64,000 nt of DNA from Piliocolobus tephrosceles. Taxonomy: Eukaryota > Chordata > Mammalia > Primates > Cercopithecidae. The notes beneath the pieces are model-generated. The model did not search any database and was not told the origin of the DNA. It saw only the letters and a program-made list of their open reading frames with translations. The stretch covers positions 25,017,448 through 25,081,447 of the forward strand of contig NC_045452.1 in the NCBI RefSeq assembly GCF_002776525.5. Direction: 5' to 3'. A program made the position numbers and the translations under genes. This document shows, piece after piece, positions 10,853 to 23,208 of the stretch; the first letter of the stretch is position 1; each line of letters begins with the position of its first letter.

Positions 10853-11294
10853 GAACCAAAGGCTCCTGAAACAGAATGGCTTTAGCCTGCTCAACTGCAG
10901 CTGGCCGGCAGCGTCTCTTCATTATTCTGAAGGACAACGAGCTCCAGCTCAGCCAAGCGTCAGCCATCTATGGGGTAGGATCCTAGAATTCAGCAATGTT
11001 ACCTTCCGGGCAGTCTTTCTCAAGAACTCCCGGAGGACAGGCTCAACACAAGCAAGGGGGGACCAAGAAGGAGGAAGATGTGAAATCCAGGAAATAAAGA
11101 CCCATGCAGGAGGGGCGGGGGCATCCCCAGGGGTGGTGAAGAAAGATCCAGGAATGGTGTGTGTACCCGGCCTGTGCAGCACGTCCAGTGGGGAGCAGCA
11201 TGACTTGAGACGTGTTGAGAGCTGGCATTACCAACATCCCTGCTGCCATGCTGCTCATTTAGGTACAGAATGCCCCACGAGCCTGGCCTAGATT

Positions 11295-11599
11295 CTTTTT
11301 TTTTTTTTTTTTTTTTTTGAGACAGAGTCTCACTCTGTCACCCAGGCTGGAGTGCAGTGGTGTGATCTCAGCTCACTGCAACTTCTGCCTGCCGGATTCA
11401 AGCCATTCTCCTGCCTCAGCCTCCCGAGCAGCTGGGACTACAGGTGCCCACCACCACGCCGTGCTATTTTTTTGTATTTTTAGTAGAGATGGGGTTTCAC
11501 CGTGTTAGCCAGGATTGTCTCCATCTCCTGACCTCATGATCTGCCCACCTTAGCCTCCCAAAGTGCTGGGATTACAGGCATGAGCCACTGTGCCTGGCC
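11295..11599 (-). mobile_element. Alu
   Basis: Full-length antisense with a long T-run. Confidence 0.93.
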
Positions 11600-12232
11600 C
11601 TGGCCCAGACTCTTGCCTGCACCTGGCTGGTCCCGATCACAGGCTGAGGAAGCCCTGTTCTTGCCCTGCTGCCTGGGTCTGCTGAGGACACATGGCCCAC
11701 CTGACAGGCTTCACCCTGCTTCTGAGGTCTGAGCACCCTGCTCCTCAGGGCACTGTGAGCTCAGAAGCAAGAGACGGAACAGCTCATGCCCCTGACCATT
11801 TCCTGCTGAATGTCCATGCCACAGCTCTGCTCAATGTCCGAACAGGGGAGCCCCACCCACAGCCATACCCTCTGCCTGCCCCAGAGGGGGCTCTTGTCAG
11901 TGCCCACAGAGGCTGGTCCCAACCTGTACCCCAGGCACTCAGCTGAGTTTATCTTTCCGGGAGTCTTCTGGCCTGGCCATGGCGCTTGTTCTGCCCCAGC
12001 CGGGGGTGTGCTGCCTCTCTGCACACATAGTACTCAGCGAAACACACCTGGGTGGGATTCATAAAACCCTAAAGGAAAGCAAGGGCATGTTCAATCCAAG
12101 TCAAAGTAAAGGTGACTTCTCGGGTGGGGAGGAATCACTGGGGAGGTCACCAGGGCGCTCCTAGGACGCTGGTAATGTTCTGGTCATAACCTGGGGAATG
12201 GGCACACCTGGTATTATTATTGTAATGTATAC

Positions 12233-12251
12233 ACGTGTGTGTGTGTGTGTT
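12233..12251. repeat. GT dinucleotide repeat
   Basis: Alternating GT immediately before an antisense Alu. Confidence 0.8.
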
Positions 12252-12532
12252 TAATTGAGTTTTGCTTTATAACCCAGGCTGGAGTGCAGAGGTGTGATCT
12301 CGACTCACTGCAACCTCCGCCTCCCGGGTTAAAGCAATCCTCCTGCCTCAGCCTCTTGAGTAGCTGGGATTACAGGTGCACACCACCGCACCCAGCTAAT
12401 TTTTCTATTTTTAGTAGAGATAGGGTTTCACCATGTTGGCCAGGTTGGTCTCCAACTCCTGACCTGACATGATCTGCCTGCCTTGGCCTCCCAAAGTGCT
12501 AGGAATACAGGCGTGAGCCACTGCACCCAGCC
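12250..12532 (-). mobile_element. Alu
   Basis: First of three antisense copies in a row. Confidence 0.92.
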
Positions 12533-12545
12533 ACATGTGTGTCTT

Positions 12546-12855
12546 ATTTTTGTTTTATTTTATTTTGTTTTTTGATAAAGAGTCTCACTGTGTTGCCCAA
12601 GCTGGAGAGCAAAGGTGTGATCTCGGCTCACTGCAACCTCTGCCTCCCAGTTCAAGCGATTCTCCTGCCTCAGCCTCCTGAGTAGCCAGGATTACAGGCA
12701 CCTGCCACCACACCCAGCTAATTTTTGTATTTTTAGTAGAGACAGGGTTTCACCATGTTGGTCAGGCTGGTCGCGAACTCCTGACCTCAGGTGATCCACC
12801 CACCTTGGCCTCCCAAAGTGCTGGGATTACAGGCGTAAGCCACAATGCCCGTCTA
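12546..12855 (-). mobile_element. Alu
   Basis: Second of three antisense copies. Confidence 0.92.
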
Positions 12856-12868
12856 AGAAGGAATTTCT

Positions 12869-13164
12869 TCTTTTTTTTTTTTTTTGAGATGGAGTCTCGC
12901 TGTTTCACCAGGCTGGAGTATAGTGGTGCCATCTCGGCTCACTGCAGCCTCCACCTTCTGAGTTCAAGAGATTCTCCTGCCTTAGCCTCCCAAGTAGCTG
13001 GGATTACAGGCACACACCACCATGCCCGGCTAATTTCTGTATTTTTAGTAGAGATGGGGTTTCACCATGTTGGCCAGGCTGGTCTTGAACTCCTGACCTA
13101 GTGATCCACCCACCTCGGCCTCCCAAAGTGCTGGAATTACAGGCGTGAGCCACCACGCCTGGCC
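12869..13164 (-). mobile_element. Alu
   Basis: Third of three antisense copies; forms an inverted pair with the next Alu 25 bp away. Confidence 0.92.
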
Positions 13165-13189
13165 AGAAAGAATTTTTAAAAAGTAAAAG

Positions 13190-13505
13190 CGGCCGGGAGC
13201 GGTGGCTCACACCTGTAATCCCAGCACTTTAGGAGGCCGAGGCGGGTGGATCACCTCAGGTCAGGAATTCAAGACCAGCCTGGCCAACATGGTGAAACCC
13301 CCCATCTCTACTAAAAATACAAAAATTAGCCGGGCATGGTGGCAGGCGCCTGTAATCCCAGCTACTGGGAGGCTGAGGGAGGAATCACTTGAACCCAGGA
13401 GGCGGAAGTCGCAGTGAGTCGGGATTGTGCCATTGCACTCTAGCTTGGGAGACAAGAGCGAAACTCGGTCTCAAAAAGAAAGGAAGAAAGAAAGAAAGAA
13501 AGAAA
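13190..13505 (+). mobile_element. Alu
   Basis: Full-length with a GAAA-expanded tail. Confidence 0.92.
13478..13505. repeat. GAAA microsatellite in an Alu tail
   Basis: AAGAAAGGAAG followed by AAGA repeats at the 3' end of the Alu at 13190. Confidence 0.8.
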
Positions 13506-14439
13506 ACCAGAAGAAAAAGATGAATGATGAATGGAACCAAGCCTGGATTATCCTTGTCTTTAGGTCAACACAGTCAAAAATAGATTATATATGTTTGTCT
13601 TTTAATAGAGGAAGAGGCTCACAAAGGCAACAATGCCAGGTCCTAGGAAAGCCATACTGCAGCCTGGCTGGAAGGAGGCTCCCGGCCTCTGTGTCTGGGT
13701 AGAAGTAGCCACTGTTCTTCTTGGCCCCTGCAGGATCAGTTTGGCCCAATGTGGCTGGTGCAGGCTGAGGGGTGTTGCCAGTCTGAGTTGGCTGGAGGGA
13801 GCTGGGACAGCCTTGGGCTGCAGCAAGACAGCCACAGTGCCAAGGGCCTGGGGCTGGACACGCCCTGCATGGGAGTGGACCTGGGCAGCTGGAGGCCACG
13901 TCTGGACTGTGATGATGGCAGTCTCCCCTCACTGAGCGCCGAGCATCTGAGGGGTGTCCTGCCTGCATCACCGCCTTGTGGCTTCATCAGTCCCACGAGT
14001 TTGTGCCCATTTTACAGATGAGGAGATGGAGACCCAGAGAACCAGTCAGAAAGTGGTTGGGCCAGGACTAAGAGTGCAGCGCGCAGCCTCCCTGCCAAGG
14101 AACTGGGGTGCTCCGGAAATGGGGCCAAGGCTGCTGAGCGGGAGGACGCTCAGGGCCCTGCCCTCAGGAGAGGTAATCCCCCACTCGGAGATCGGTCTTG
14201 TTGCCGCATTTTATAGATGGGAAAAGTGAGACTAGAAGAAACCACAAGCGACCCGCCGGCGGACACACGGCAACGTTTTAGGTGCTGGGTCTGACCGGGC
14301 GGCCATCACCGGTCACCGCGGGGAGGAGAAGGAGCCGAGAGACTCGCTCGCGGCCGGGGGGAGGCAGAAGCGCGTCCCGCGGGAGAGGTGGCTTTGAGTG
14401 AGCTCCCGGTCCCGCGGGGATGCCAGTGGGTCCAGGGCC

Positions 14440-14555
14440 CGGGCTGCCAGGCGGGGCGGGGCGGAGCGGGGCGGGGCGCGGCCGGGTAGTGGGGCGGGGC
14501 CGGGCGGCTGAGAGGGGCGGAGCCTGGCGGCTGGGAGGGGCGGGGCGGATGCAGG
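14440..14555 (+). promoter_or_regulatory. TSPO: TSPO core promoter, GC-box cluster
   Basis: Repeated GGGGCGG/GGGCGG boxes fill about 14455-14550, with no TATA box directly upstream of exon 1. This matches the TATA-less, Sp1/Sp3-driven promoter known for human TSPO. The G-rich plus strand could also form G-quadruplexes. Confidence 0.75.
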
Positions 14556-14616
14556 CACAGCGGTCTGGCTAACTCCTGCCAGGCAGTGCCCTTCCCGGAG
14601 CGTGCCCTCGCCGCTG
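14550..14616 (+). other. TSPO: TSPO noncoding exon 1 (5' end approximate)
   Basis: Sequence just downstream of the GC boxes ends in a consensus donor, CCGCTG|GTGAGTG, with the GT at 14617-14618. It corresponds to the noncoding first exon of human TSPO as I remember it. The exact 5' end cannot be read from the sequence. Confidence 0.7.
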
Positions 14617-15878
14617 GTGAGTGAGGACGGGACGCGGAGGGGGCAGCGGGAAGTGGGGGCCCGCACGGCTGCGACTCTGACAGCGCCACGGGACAGAGGG
14701 AAACTGAGGCCGGAGCCGAGGACTGGACACCCGAGGGGGCGGCCCGGGGCAGCACTTGGGGCTCGGCTATCGGGTCAGGGGCGGAGGCGGCGGGCAGCCG
14801 GGTCTGGGCCTCCGCGGCCGGGGTTCCTGCGCGGGCCGCCTCCGACTGGGGGTTCGGGAGGGGAAACTTGGACAACTCCGCCACGCCCCGCCCCTGCTTC
14901 TCCTGCAGGAAGCGCGGTCCCAGGAGAGGCCGACGCTCCCTCTCCCGCCCATTCCGCGGATGGGCAATCCCAGGCGGAGCTCCCTTCAGGGTCTCAGAAT
15001 GCCTGGGAGACCTCGGGCAGGATCCCGATCCCCCGAGACACCCCGTTTCATAGTGGAGGAGAACAGCCCGGATCGGGGAAGTTTTTTTTTTGCCCAAAGC
15101 CGGTTAGAGGCCCCCTGGCCCTCGATTCCCAGTGCGGGGCTCAGGTGCGCTGCAGCCTAGACGGGACTTACTCTGAGCCGAGCAGCCTCTGGGACCTGTC
15201 TGCTTCCCCTGCCCCTTGCAAAGACGGAGCCCAGGTGGGAGAAGCGGGGGCTTCCTGCTGTGAACACACTGCTGGCCAGGGCAGCTTCCAGAGGCCATGG
15301 CCTGGCGTGGGCCTGGAGCCCCTCTGGCCAGCCTGCCGGGGGCCGGTGCTACAGGATACCAGCAGTGTGCCCTGGGCTGGATGGCAGAAGAGACAGGACT
15401 TGAGGCTGTCCCAGAATGGACTCAGGCAGGGCGAGGATATTAAGGGAGGTGGCGTACAGGAAGCAGTTGCCCAGCTCGCCTGGCACACAGCAAGCCCTGC
15501 CCATGAAGGCCTGCTGCCAGAACGTGGGCGAGGCCCGGCGTCTCTGTGGAGTCGGTGGGGCCCGAGACAGGGCAGCGAGGCAGGTTTCCACTGGCGGTGA
15601 AAGGGGCTGTGTAGCAAGGGCGGGAGAGCCAGCCTTAGCCCAGCAGGGGAAGGAGGTCCCTGAGTCTCCACCTGGCTGCTGGCAGCCCCACAGGGAGGCT
15701 CTGCGGGAATCCTGGGCTCCCAGGGGAGTGCTGGAAACTGGGGGAAACTGAGGCTTACCAAAGAAGCCTTTGTCCAGAGTCATGCAGCTGGCGTGGTGGA
15801 GCCAGGGCCTGGACCCGTGCAGTCTGATCCCAGCCTGCTTCCTCCACTGTGCCCCGAGGGCCACTTTGTTTCCTGGGA

Positions 15879-15903
15879 GTGTGTCTGTGTGTGTGTGCGC
15901 ACA
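15879..15903. repeat. GT/GC-rich simple repeat
   Basis: GTGTGTCTGTGTGTGTGTGC tract in TSPO intron 1. Confidence 0.75.
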
Positions 15904-16114
15904 CGTGCTGTGTCCTATTGTCTGTACAGACTTGTACCTGGCGTGAGGCACCATGTCTCGCCGGATCTACCAGAAAGTATTCACAGCGGGTTCTCCAGGT
16001 GGCATGAAGGGCTTGGGATCACAGGGAGGGAGCCTACTTTTCACTTTGGCTTTTTCAGTATTTCAGTTTTGAATCTCTGTTTTGTTTTGTTTTTCTTTCT
16101 TTCTCTTTTTTTCC

Positions 16115-16294
16115 TTCTTTTTTTTTTTTTTTTTTGTTTGTTTGAGACAGGGTCTTATTCTGGTACACAGGCTAGAGTGCAGTGATGCAATCATAGCTCA
16201 CTGCAGTCTCCTACAGAACTCCCGGGCTTAAGCGATCCTGCCACCTCAGCCTCCCAAACTGCTGGGATTACAGGCGTGAGCCACCATTTCTGGC
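16115..16294 (-). mobile_element. Alu, deleted/monomeric
   Basis: T-run, GAGACAGGGTCTTATTC and GGCGTGAGCCACC, with the middle missing. Confidence 0.8.
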
Positions 16295-16424
16295 TTATTT
16301 GTGTTTTCTTTACTTTTGATTGTGCAAACAATGCCTGGATGTGCTCTCTTTGTTTAAAACAGTCTTTTTTTTTTTTTTAACCACAGGAACACTAGGGAAG
16401 TCATTCTTAATTTCTTATTTTTAT

Positions 16425-16600
16425 TTATATATATTTTTTGAGTTGGTGTCTCTCGCTCCATTGCCCAGGCTGGAGTGCAGTGGCTCGAGCTGGGCTCACT
16501 GCAACCTCTGCCTCCTGAGTTGAAGTGATTCTCCTGCCTCAGCCTGGCTAATATTTGTACTTTTAGTAGAGACGGGGTTTCACCATGTCGGCCAGGCTGT
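16425..16600 (-). mobile_element. Alu, partial
   Basis: Has a deletion between the right and left arms and lacks its 5' end. Confidence 0.8.
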
Positions 16601-16848
16601 TTCTTTATTTTTCACTAAAAAAAAGTTTAACCCCCGAACCTTGAAGGAAAGGGAAGGAGTCTTTCTTAACAGAACCAATTCCCCTTGGACACCCCACCCT
16701 CACCCTACCCTTTGCCAGGCCACTCGATGGCCAGGTTGGCTGTAGATTTTTCCAGACCTGTGGGCTGTTCCACTGGTTACTTTCGTAATGAAAAACGCAC
16801 ACAAAGTCAGGACGATTAGCCATGAGTCATTTTTGAAAGCCTGAAAAT

Positions 16849-17153
16849 GCCGGGCGCGGTGGCTCAAGCCTGGAATCCCAGCGCTTTGGGAGGCCGAGAC
16901 GGGCGGATCACGAGGTCAGGAGATCGAGACCATCCTGGCTAACCCGCTGAAACCCTGTCTCTACTAAAAAATATAAAAAACTAGCCGGGCGAGGTGGCAG
17001 GCGCCTGTAGTCCCAGCCACTTGGGAGGCTGAGGCAGGAGAATGGCGTGAACCCGGGAGGCGGAGCTTGCAGTGAGCTGAGATCCAGCCACTGCACCCCA
17101 GCCTGGGCAACAGAGCGAGACTCCGTCTCAAAAACAAAAGAAGAGCGAAAAAC
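16849..17153 (+). mobile_element. AluY, Old World monkey type, with target-site duplication
   Basis: Flanked by AGCCTGAAAA at 16839-16848 and 17154-17163; near-consensus body. Confidence 0.93.
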
Positions 17154-17329
17154 AGCCTGAAAACAAGTCTCTGGGACAATGGTGGCTTCACTGGAGAGAC
17201 AAGGCTCAGGGGAGCTGGGTGCAGCGGGGGATGGTGGTGGGGATCAGAGAAGGGACACATTCCTTATTCTGTTCCTGGATCGCCTTATTTTTTTAGTTAG
17301 TTAAGTTTTGCTTTTTGTTTGTTCGGTTT

Positions 17330-17629
17330 TTTTCTTTTTTTTTTTTTGAGACGGAGTCTCACTCTGTGGCCCAGGTTGGAGTGCAGTGGCGTAATCTCAG
17401 TTCACTGCAACCTCCACCTCTTGGGTTCAAGTGATTCTCCTGCCTAAGCCTTCTGAATAGCTGGGACTACAGGCACCTGCCACCACGCCTGGCTAATTTT
17501 TGTATTTTTAGTAGAGACGGGGTTTCACCATGTTAGTCAGGCTGGTCTCGAACTCCTGACCTGAGGTGATCTGCCTGCCTCAGCCTCCCAAAGTGCTGGG
17601 ATTACAGGTGTGAGCCACTGTGACTGGCC
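17330..17629 (-). mobile_element. Alu
   Basis: Full-length antisense. Confidence 0.93.
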
Positions 17630-20423
17630 TTCTGGGTCACCTATAGGGAGGTCTCCAAGAACAGAAAGATACCCTGAAACCCACTGGCTTGACCACCACC
17701 TCACAGATGGGGACACAGAGGCCCAGGAGATGAGATACCTTGGGGCAGCTCTGGGTCTGGGGTCTCCGGGCCAGGAGTGAAGTCTCACAAGACCTGGAGA
17801 CCCTGGATCCCACCCTTGGTGGGGGAGGGCTCAGATCCTGCAGGGCCTGATGCTCAGTGGGGGCTGGGATGCTGCTGTGACAGGTGGAGAGAGCGATGCT
17901 ACTGGCCTTGAGAGAACCTTCTGGCGCAGTTCACAGGTGGGGTGGAGTGGCCTGGGGCCTGTGGGTCCAATCCTGGCGCTGCAGGCTTTATGAGCCCTGT
18001 TACAGATGAGGAAGGAGGCTGAGACGGGCGGTGACACAGATGCTGGCAAGTGGCCACGCAGCCCAGAGCAGGCCGGCTCAGAGGGAGGGGTGGATGGGTT
18101 TTGGAGTCACTCAGACCTAGAAAGTTCTGTGACTTCTCATGTCTCAGTTTCCTCATCTGGAAAATGGGACAAGTCATGAGTCCACTATGGAGGCCAAGTG
18201 GGCCGTGTGGCTCAGGGAGAAGCAGCTAGTCCCCTGTAGCCGCTGTGGGGACTAAATGAGGCGGTGACCATCGGGATGAGCACGGACTCCACCATGCAGG
18301 CCCCTGCCTACCAGAGGCCCGTGCACAGCCTGGGGCCTTCTCCTGCCTCCACGTCCTGCGCCCTCTACCCTGCCCCGATCTTGCCCCTATTTTGGGGGCA
18401 CTGCTCCGTGCAGGGCATTTTCACCTGTGGCGTGTCCAGGGGCTCTCGTGGCTGATAGGGTCTCATCTCAGGTCCAAGCCTTGAGGCCCTGTCTTCCCCT
18501 GGAGGAAATGGGGCTAGTGGCCCCACACCGATACCCACAACCCCTCTCTTCTCTAGAGTTTTCAGGGAAACGTTGTTGTCCCACCCCTTCCTCCCTTGAG
18601 CGACCCCAGGCCCCTGAGAAGCAGACACGGCGGGTTTACCCACCTGATGTGGAGGGAAGCCCGGCCCAGAGACGAGCCTTGGGTGGAGGCAGAGCCGAGG
18701 CCTGGATCCCTATTCACCTGAAGGAGACAAAGGGGCATAGGTGGCTTCACCCCTCTGCCTGAACCCCGAGTCCCGTCCCTGCCATGTGTGCCCCCTGGCC
18801 CACCCCAGCCTTCCCTGGGCCCGTCCCAGAGCAGATTTCTGGACCCTGCCTAGCCCGGCCCAGCATGACTCATCATGATAGGTACCGCCCCTGCCCACCT
18901 GTTCCCTGGTTGGGCGATTCAGGAGCCAGGCAGTTCCCCAGAGGCCCTAGGAAACTCTCCGCCTGCCACCAGACTTTCTCCCTGTGGGGCATCTGACCAC
19001 CCTGTCTTCCGGTGGGGCAGACCCTCTGAGCCCCTTGGCCCTGTGGGTCATACCCACAGCCAGGCCTGAGAAGGGGGCAGCCTGGGCTGGCAGTGTGAGC
19101 ATGGGACTCAGAACCGGCTCCAGACCCTGCTCTCTTGCTGTGGCCTTGGGAAAGCCACCATGCCTCTGTGACTTTAATTCGTTCTGTACAACAAGGGACC
19201 TGGATGGTGGTCTCTAAGGTCGTGTCAGCGGGAACACTGGGTGAGTTCCATTTGTGATTTACTGGGCTCCGAGTGCGCGCCTGGCCCTGGCTGGGTGCTG
19301 CTGGGGCCAGGTGACAGAATCGTGGGGAGAAGTTCTGCCACATGCTACAAGGTGAGGACCTCTAGAAAGTGACGCTCAGTGAAGGAAGCCAGACACCAGG
19401 GCCACACACTGCATTGAGACCAAATGTCCAGGCTGGGCAAGTCCCCAGAGAGAAGTCAGATTGCTGGCGGCCAGGGGTGGGGGGAGGGAGGGGAGCCACT
19501 GCTGATGGATACAGGGTTTCTTTTCGGGGTTGAAAATGCTTTGGAACTTGATACAGAGGGTGGCTGCACAACAATGGCAATATACAAATGCTGCTGAATG
19601 GTGCACTGGGGGTTTGCATTTGTTGCATGAACATCACTCAAAGTGCATGAGCTTCCGTGTGGTATCAAGGGGTTCTGGATGTGCATGTGTCTTATGCTGG
19701 TGGTATTAACCTTGCTCGCCTGGACAGGGGCACCTGTGATACTGAGAGTGGGCCATGAGTGTGGGGCAGGTGGGCCTCACCTGGGGGTGTCCTGGGAAAA
19801 CGCACGTACAGGCACCCTGGTCCGGCTCGTTTCCGGCGGAGGCTGAACGAGGCTCCTTATGGTTCCCCCACAACGTCACTCAGCTGTGGACTCACGCAGG
19901 CTCCAGCAGAGCGGTGGTTATGTCTCAGTTGCCCAGATGAGCAGCAGGCTGAGCGGGCCTGGGCTTACCTGAGAGGATGTAGTGGCAGGCTAAGCTGGGA
20001 GGTGGTCCCAGGGCTGTGGTCCAGAGCTCCATATCCACTTGGCGGTGATGCAGGGCCAGTGCTCAGCAGTACCTCCCGCCTCGGGGAAGGTGGCCTTTCA
20101 TATGTGTAGTGACATCGGACCCCCACTACCACCCCATTAGCAGTGTACCCTGGAAGCTGGAGGGTGGGGCAGGAGGGAGGGGGTGGGGCAGAAGCAGGGG
20201 GAGGGAGAACACAGGAATATTTCTTGCCGGGACCTAGGTCACATGCCCAGCCCCCAAGAATGTCCATCCTTACTGCTCATCTGTGCAGCAACCTTGGGGG
20301 ATGGGGTAACTGTCCCCATTCAACAGGTGAGAAAACTGAGGTCCAGGGAGGGGAGGAAATCATAGTAAGTGGCAGCATGGGAATGTGCTGGATGCCTGAC
20401 ACTCTGATTGTTCCTTTAAAACA

Positions 20424-20702
20424 GGCCAGGTGCAGTGGCTCATGCCTGTAATCCTAGCACTTTGGGAGGCTGAGGCAGGCAGATCGACTCAGGTCAGGAG
20501 TTTGAGACCAGCCAGGCCAACATAATGAAACCCTGTCTCTACTAAAAAATGTAAAAATTAGCTGGGTGTGGTGGCAGGTGCCTGTAATCCCAGCTACTTG
20601 GAAGGCTGAAGCAGGAGAATCGCTTGAACCCGAGAGGCGGAGGTTGCAGTGAGCAGAGATCTCGCCATTGCACTCCAGCCTGGGTGACAGAGCGAGACTC
20701 TC

Positions 20703-20728
<26 letters not shown>
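20424..20728 (+). mobile_element. Alu
   Basis: Full-length with a long A-tail. Confidence 0.93.
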
Positions 20729-20733
<5 letters not shown>

Positions 20734-20735
20734 CC

Positions 20736-20995
20736 TGGCCAGGCATGGTGGCTCATGCCTATAATCCCAGCACTTTCAGAGAACAAAGTGACAGGATCAC
20801 CTGAGCCCAGGAGTTTGAGACTAGCCTGGGCAACATGGAGAGAACCTGTCTCTACAAAAAAATACAAAAAGTTAGCTGGGCATGGTGGTGCATGCCTGTA
20901 GTTCCAGCTACCTCCAGGCTGAGGTGGGAGGATCCCCTGAGCCTGGGAGGTCTGCTGCTCTCCAGCCTGGACAGCAGTGACACTCTGTCTCTGAA
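20736..20995 (+). mobile_element. Alu (old)
   Basis: Diverged and shortened in the right arm. Confidence 0.85.
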
Positions 20996-21346
20996 ATATA
21001 AAATACAGTAATGTTCATTATACATATTTTGGCAAACAAGTAACATAGTGAACTTAGCATCATAAATCCTGCTGCCGAGGGTGGACTCTGGAATCCTGAG
21101 TGGCTGGCCTGTGGAGGGGCCTTGGGCAGACGTCTCCACTGCCCTGTGCCTCAGGTCTCTGTTGGCAGACGGCCATAAGGTGGCATCGTTCCCTCGCAGG
21201 GTGAGGGTTCATGGCCAGTGTTGGGGTAAAGCTTGCCTGGCCTGGCATACAGCCATTTCCCTGGAAATGCTGGCTTTACGATTATGACTGTGGCTAACAT
21301 CTTCATGCATTGGTTACAATTGAGAAAAAAAAAAAAATGCATATCT

Positions 21347-21648
21347 AGGCTGGGCGCAGTGGCTCACGCCTGTAATCCCAGCACTTTGGGAGGCCAAAGC
21401 AGGCAGATCATCTGAGGTCAGGAGATCGAGACATTCTGGCCAACATGGTGAAACCCTGTCTCTACTAAAAATACAAAAATTAGCCTGGCATGGTGGCACA
21501 TGCCTGTAATCCCAGCTACTTGGGAGGTGGGAGGCTGAGGCAGGGGAATCCCCTGAACCTGGGAGGTGGGGGTTACAGTGAGGTGAGATCGTGTCATTGT
21601 ATTCCAGGCTGGGCAACAGAGCGAGACTGTATTTAAAAAAAAAAAAAA
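21347..21648 (+). mobile_element. Alu
   Basis: Full-length. Confidence 0.92.
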
Positions 21649-23026
21649 GCATATCTATATTATCCATTCTTTGCCAAAATTGGGGTCATTCTGTAGTCTA
21701 TGTATATTCTGCTTCCTTCGTGTTACAGTGAGAACAACTTTTTCATCACTAAAAAGCCTTCAAAAGCTTGGTTTGTGAGGGGCCAGTCTTTAATAGTCCC
21801 TGACTGCTGGGCACTGAGGTGGCTTCTGTGCTCACCCAGCTCCATGGATCCCAGGCCAGCAGCTGCCCCTTCTCCCTGGGGCCTGCTTTGCCCTTTGCCC
21901 TTTGTCCCTGCCGAAGCCCACATTCAGCACAGTCTCTGCTGACCCCCCACTTGGCTGCCTCCATGTCCCCCGGACTGCTTGTCTCTCGCGTTCCCCTGGG
22001 GCGAAAGTGCTCACTGTTCTTCCTGTGGCATCTCCTCCCTGGTCCCCGGTCAGAGGGTCCCTTTCTGAGGTCCAGGCTCCCTCAGCCCCAGTCTGTGCCC
22101 ACTCAGGGCCTCCCCAACCCCGTGCCCCCCTGGGTCCCAGCCCTGGCCCCAGCAGGCCTTGCTGCAAGTTGGCGGAACTAAATCCGGTTGTGTGGCTTCT
22201 TGTCTCAGACAAGAGCAGATGACCCCTGATTCTCCACCTAGAATCACATGGGACTTTAGCCCTTCATTTTTTGATGAGGCCAGGGTGGGAGCCATATTGC
22301 CGCCGGGGCAGAGCCTGGCCCAGAGTGCACTGTGGCCGAGGCAGGCTGCTGTCCATCTCCGGTGCATGGGGAAGGGGCGGTGGTTTTAGTGGGGCCCGTG
22401 TGGGGTGCTGAAACAGCTGTGTAGAGACGCTCCTTGCTGCTGTGCACTGAGCTGTGTTCAAGGTAGGTAAGCATTGATATCCCACTCTACCGAGGGGGAA
22501 ACTGAGGCCCTGAGTTGATGTGATTTGCCTGAGGTCACAGTGAGGCAGTGAGGAAAGGATCTGACCCAAACTCTGTCTGATACCAGTCACCGAATGAGTG
22601 AGCGAGTGAGTGAAAGGTGAATGTGAAGTGCTGGACTGTAAAGCACTGGCCCGGCAGAGCCCCCAGAGCTGGGACTTGGCCCAGGGAGGCAGGCTGGGAA
22701 GGCTTCTTGGTGGAGGGGACCCAAACTGGCCTCGGAAGAGGCAGCAGGGAGGAGGGGTCAGTGCCAGGAGACCCAAGGTCGAGGTGAGGGTGGACAAAGG
22801 TGAGGCCAGGCAGCTGGGGCAGGAGCAGGGCTGGAAATGTGTTCACTCAGCCACTCCTGCCCTGCACATCTCTGCGCCTCCTGATAAGCCAACTGGCTGA
22901 TCTGTGGGTGACAGGCCTTTCGGGGATGCTGGAGGAGACACAGGCCTGACCCCATGGCCTCAGGAATGCCCTCACCCAGGATTGTCTTTTCTTTCAGAGC
23001 TCCCCTGAACAGCAGCTGCAGCAGCC

Positions 23027-23208
23027 ATGGCCCCACCCTGGGTGCCCGCCATGGGCTTCACACTGGCGCCCAGCCTGGGGTGCTTCGTGGGCTCCCGCTT
23101 TGTCCACGGCGAGGGTCTCCGCTGGTACGCCGGCCTGCAGAAGCCCTCGTGGCACCCGCCTCACTGGGTGCTGGGCCCTGTCTGGGGCACGCTCTACTCA
23201 GCCATGGG
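23027..23208 (+). CDS. TSPO: TSPO exon 2, coding part
   Basis: The exon itself starts at 22998 after a CTTTCAG acceptor; 29 nt of 5' UTR precede the ATG. It encodes residues 1-60 and two bases of Gly61. The donor is CCATGGG|GTAGGT. It covers the first helix and the conserved segment with Lys-Pro-Ser-Trp. Confidence 0.96.

Larger units (their letters stand above)
6861..14250. other. MCAT-TSPO intergenic spacer
   Basis: Apart from the listed Alus, L1 end and simple repeats, I see no gene here. Single-copy stretches are at about 7930-8400, 10240-10470, 10855-11290, 11600-12240 and 13506-14250. None has a convincing splice-flanked reading frame. Confidence 0.6.
14250..15100. promoter_or_regulatory. 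TSPO: TSPO CpG island
   Basis: Dense CpG dinucleotides and high GC surround the noncoding first exon and extend about 500 bp into intron 1. Long open frames on both strands here result from the lack of AT-rich stop codons, not from coding. Confidence 0.75.
14617..22997 (+). other. TSPO: TSPO intron 1 (8.4 kb)
   Basis: Runs from the exon 1 donor to the acceptor TTTTCTTTCAG before 22998. It contains seven Alus or Alu fragments, MIR remnants (about 18120-18260, 20280-20400, 22475-22570) and a GT-rich tract at about 15880-15903. The rest is GC-rich single-copy DNA with no exon I can support. Confidence 0.65.

Noticed and set aside
14306..15600. Long open frames on both strands around the TSPO promoter (263 and 332 codons)
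   Set aside because: CpG-island composition removes stop codons; low-complexity Pro/Ala/Arg peptides, and the plus frame reads straight through the exon 1 donor.
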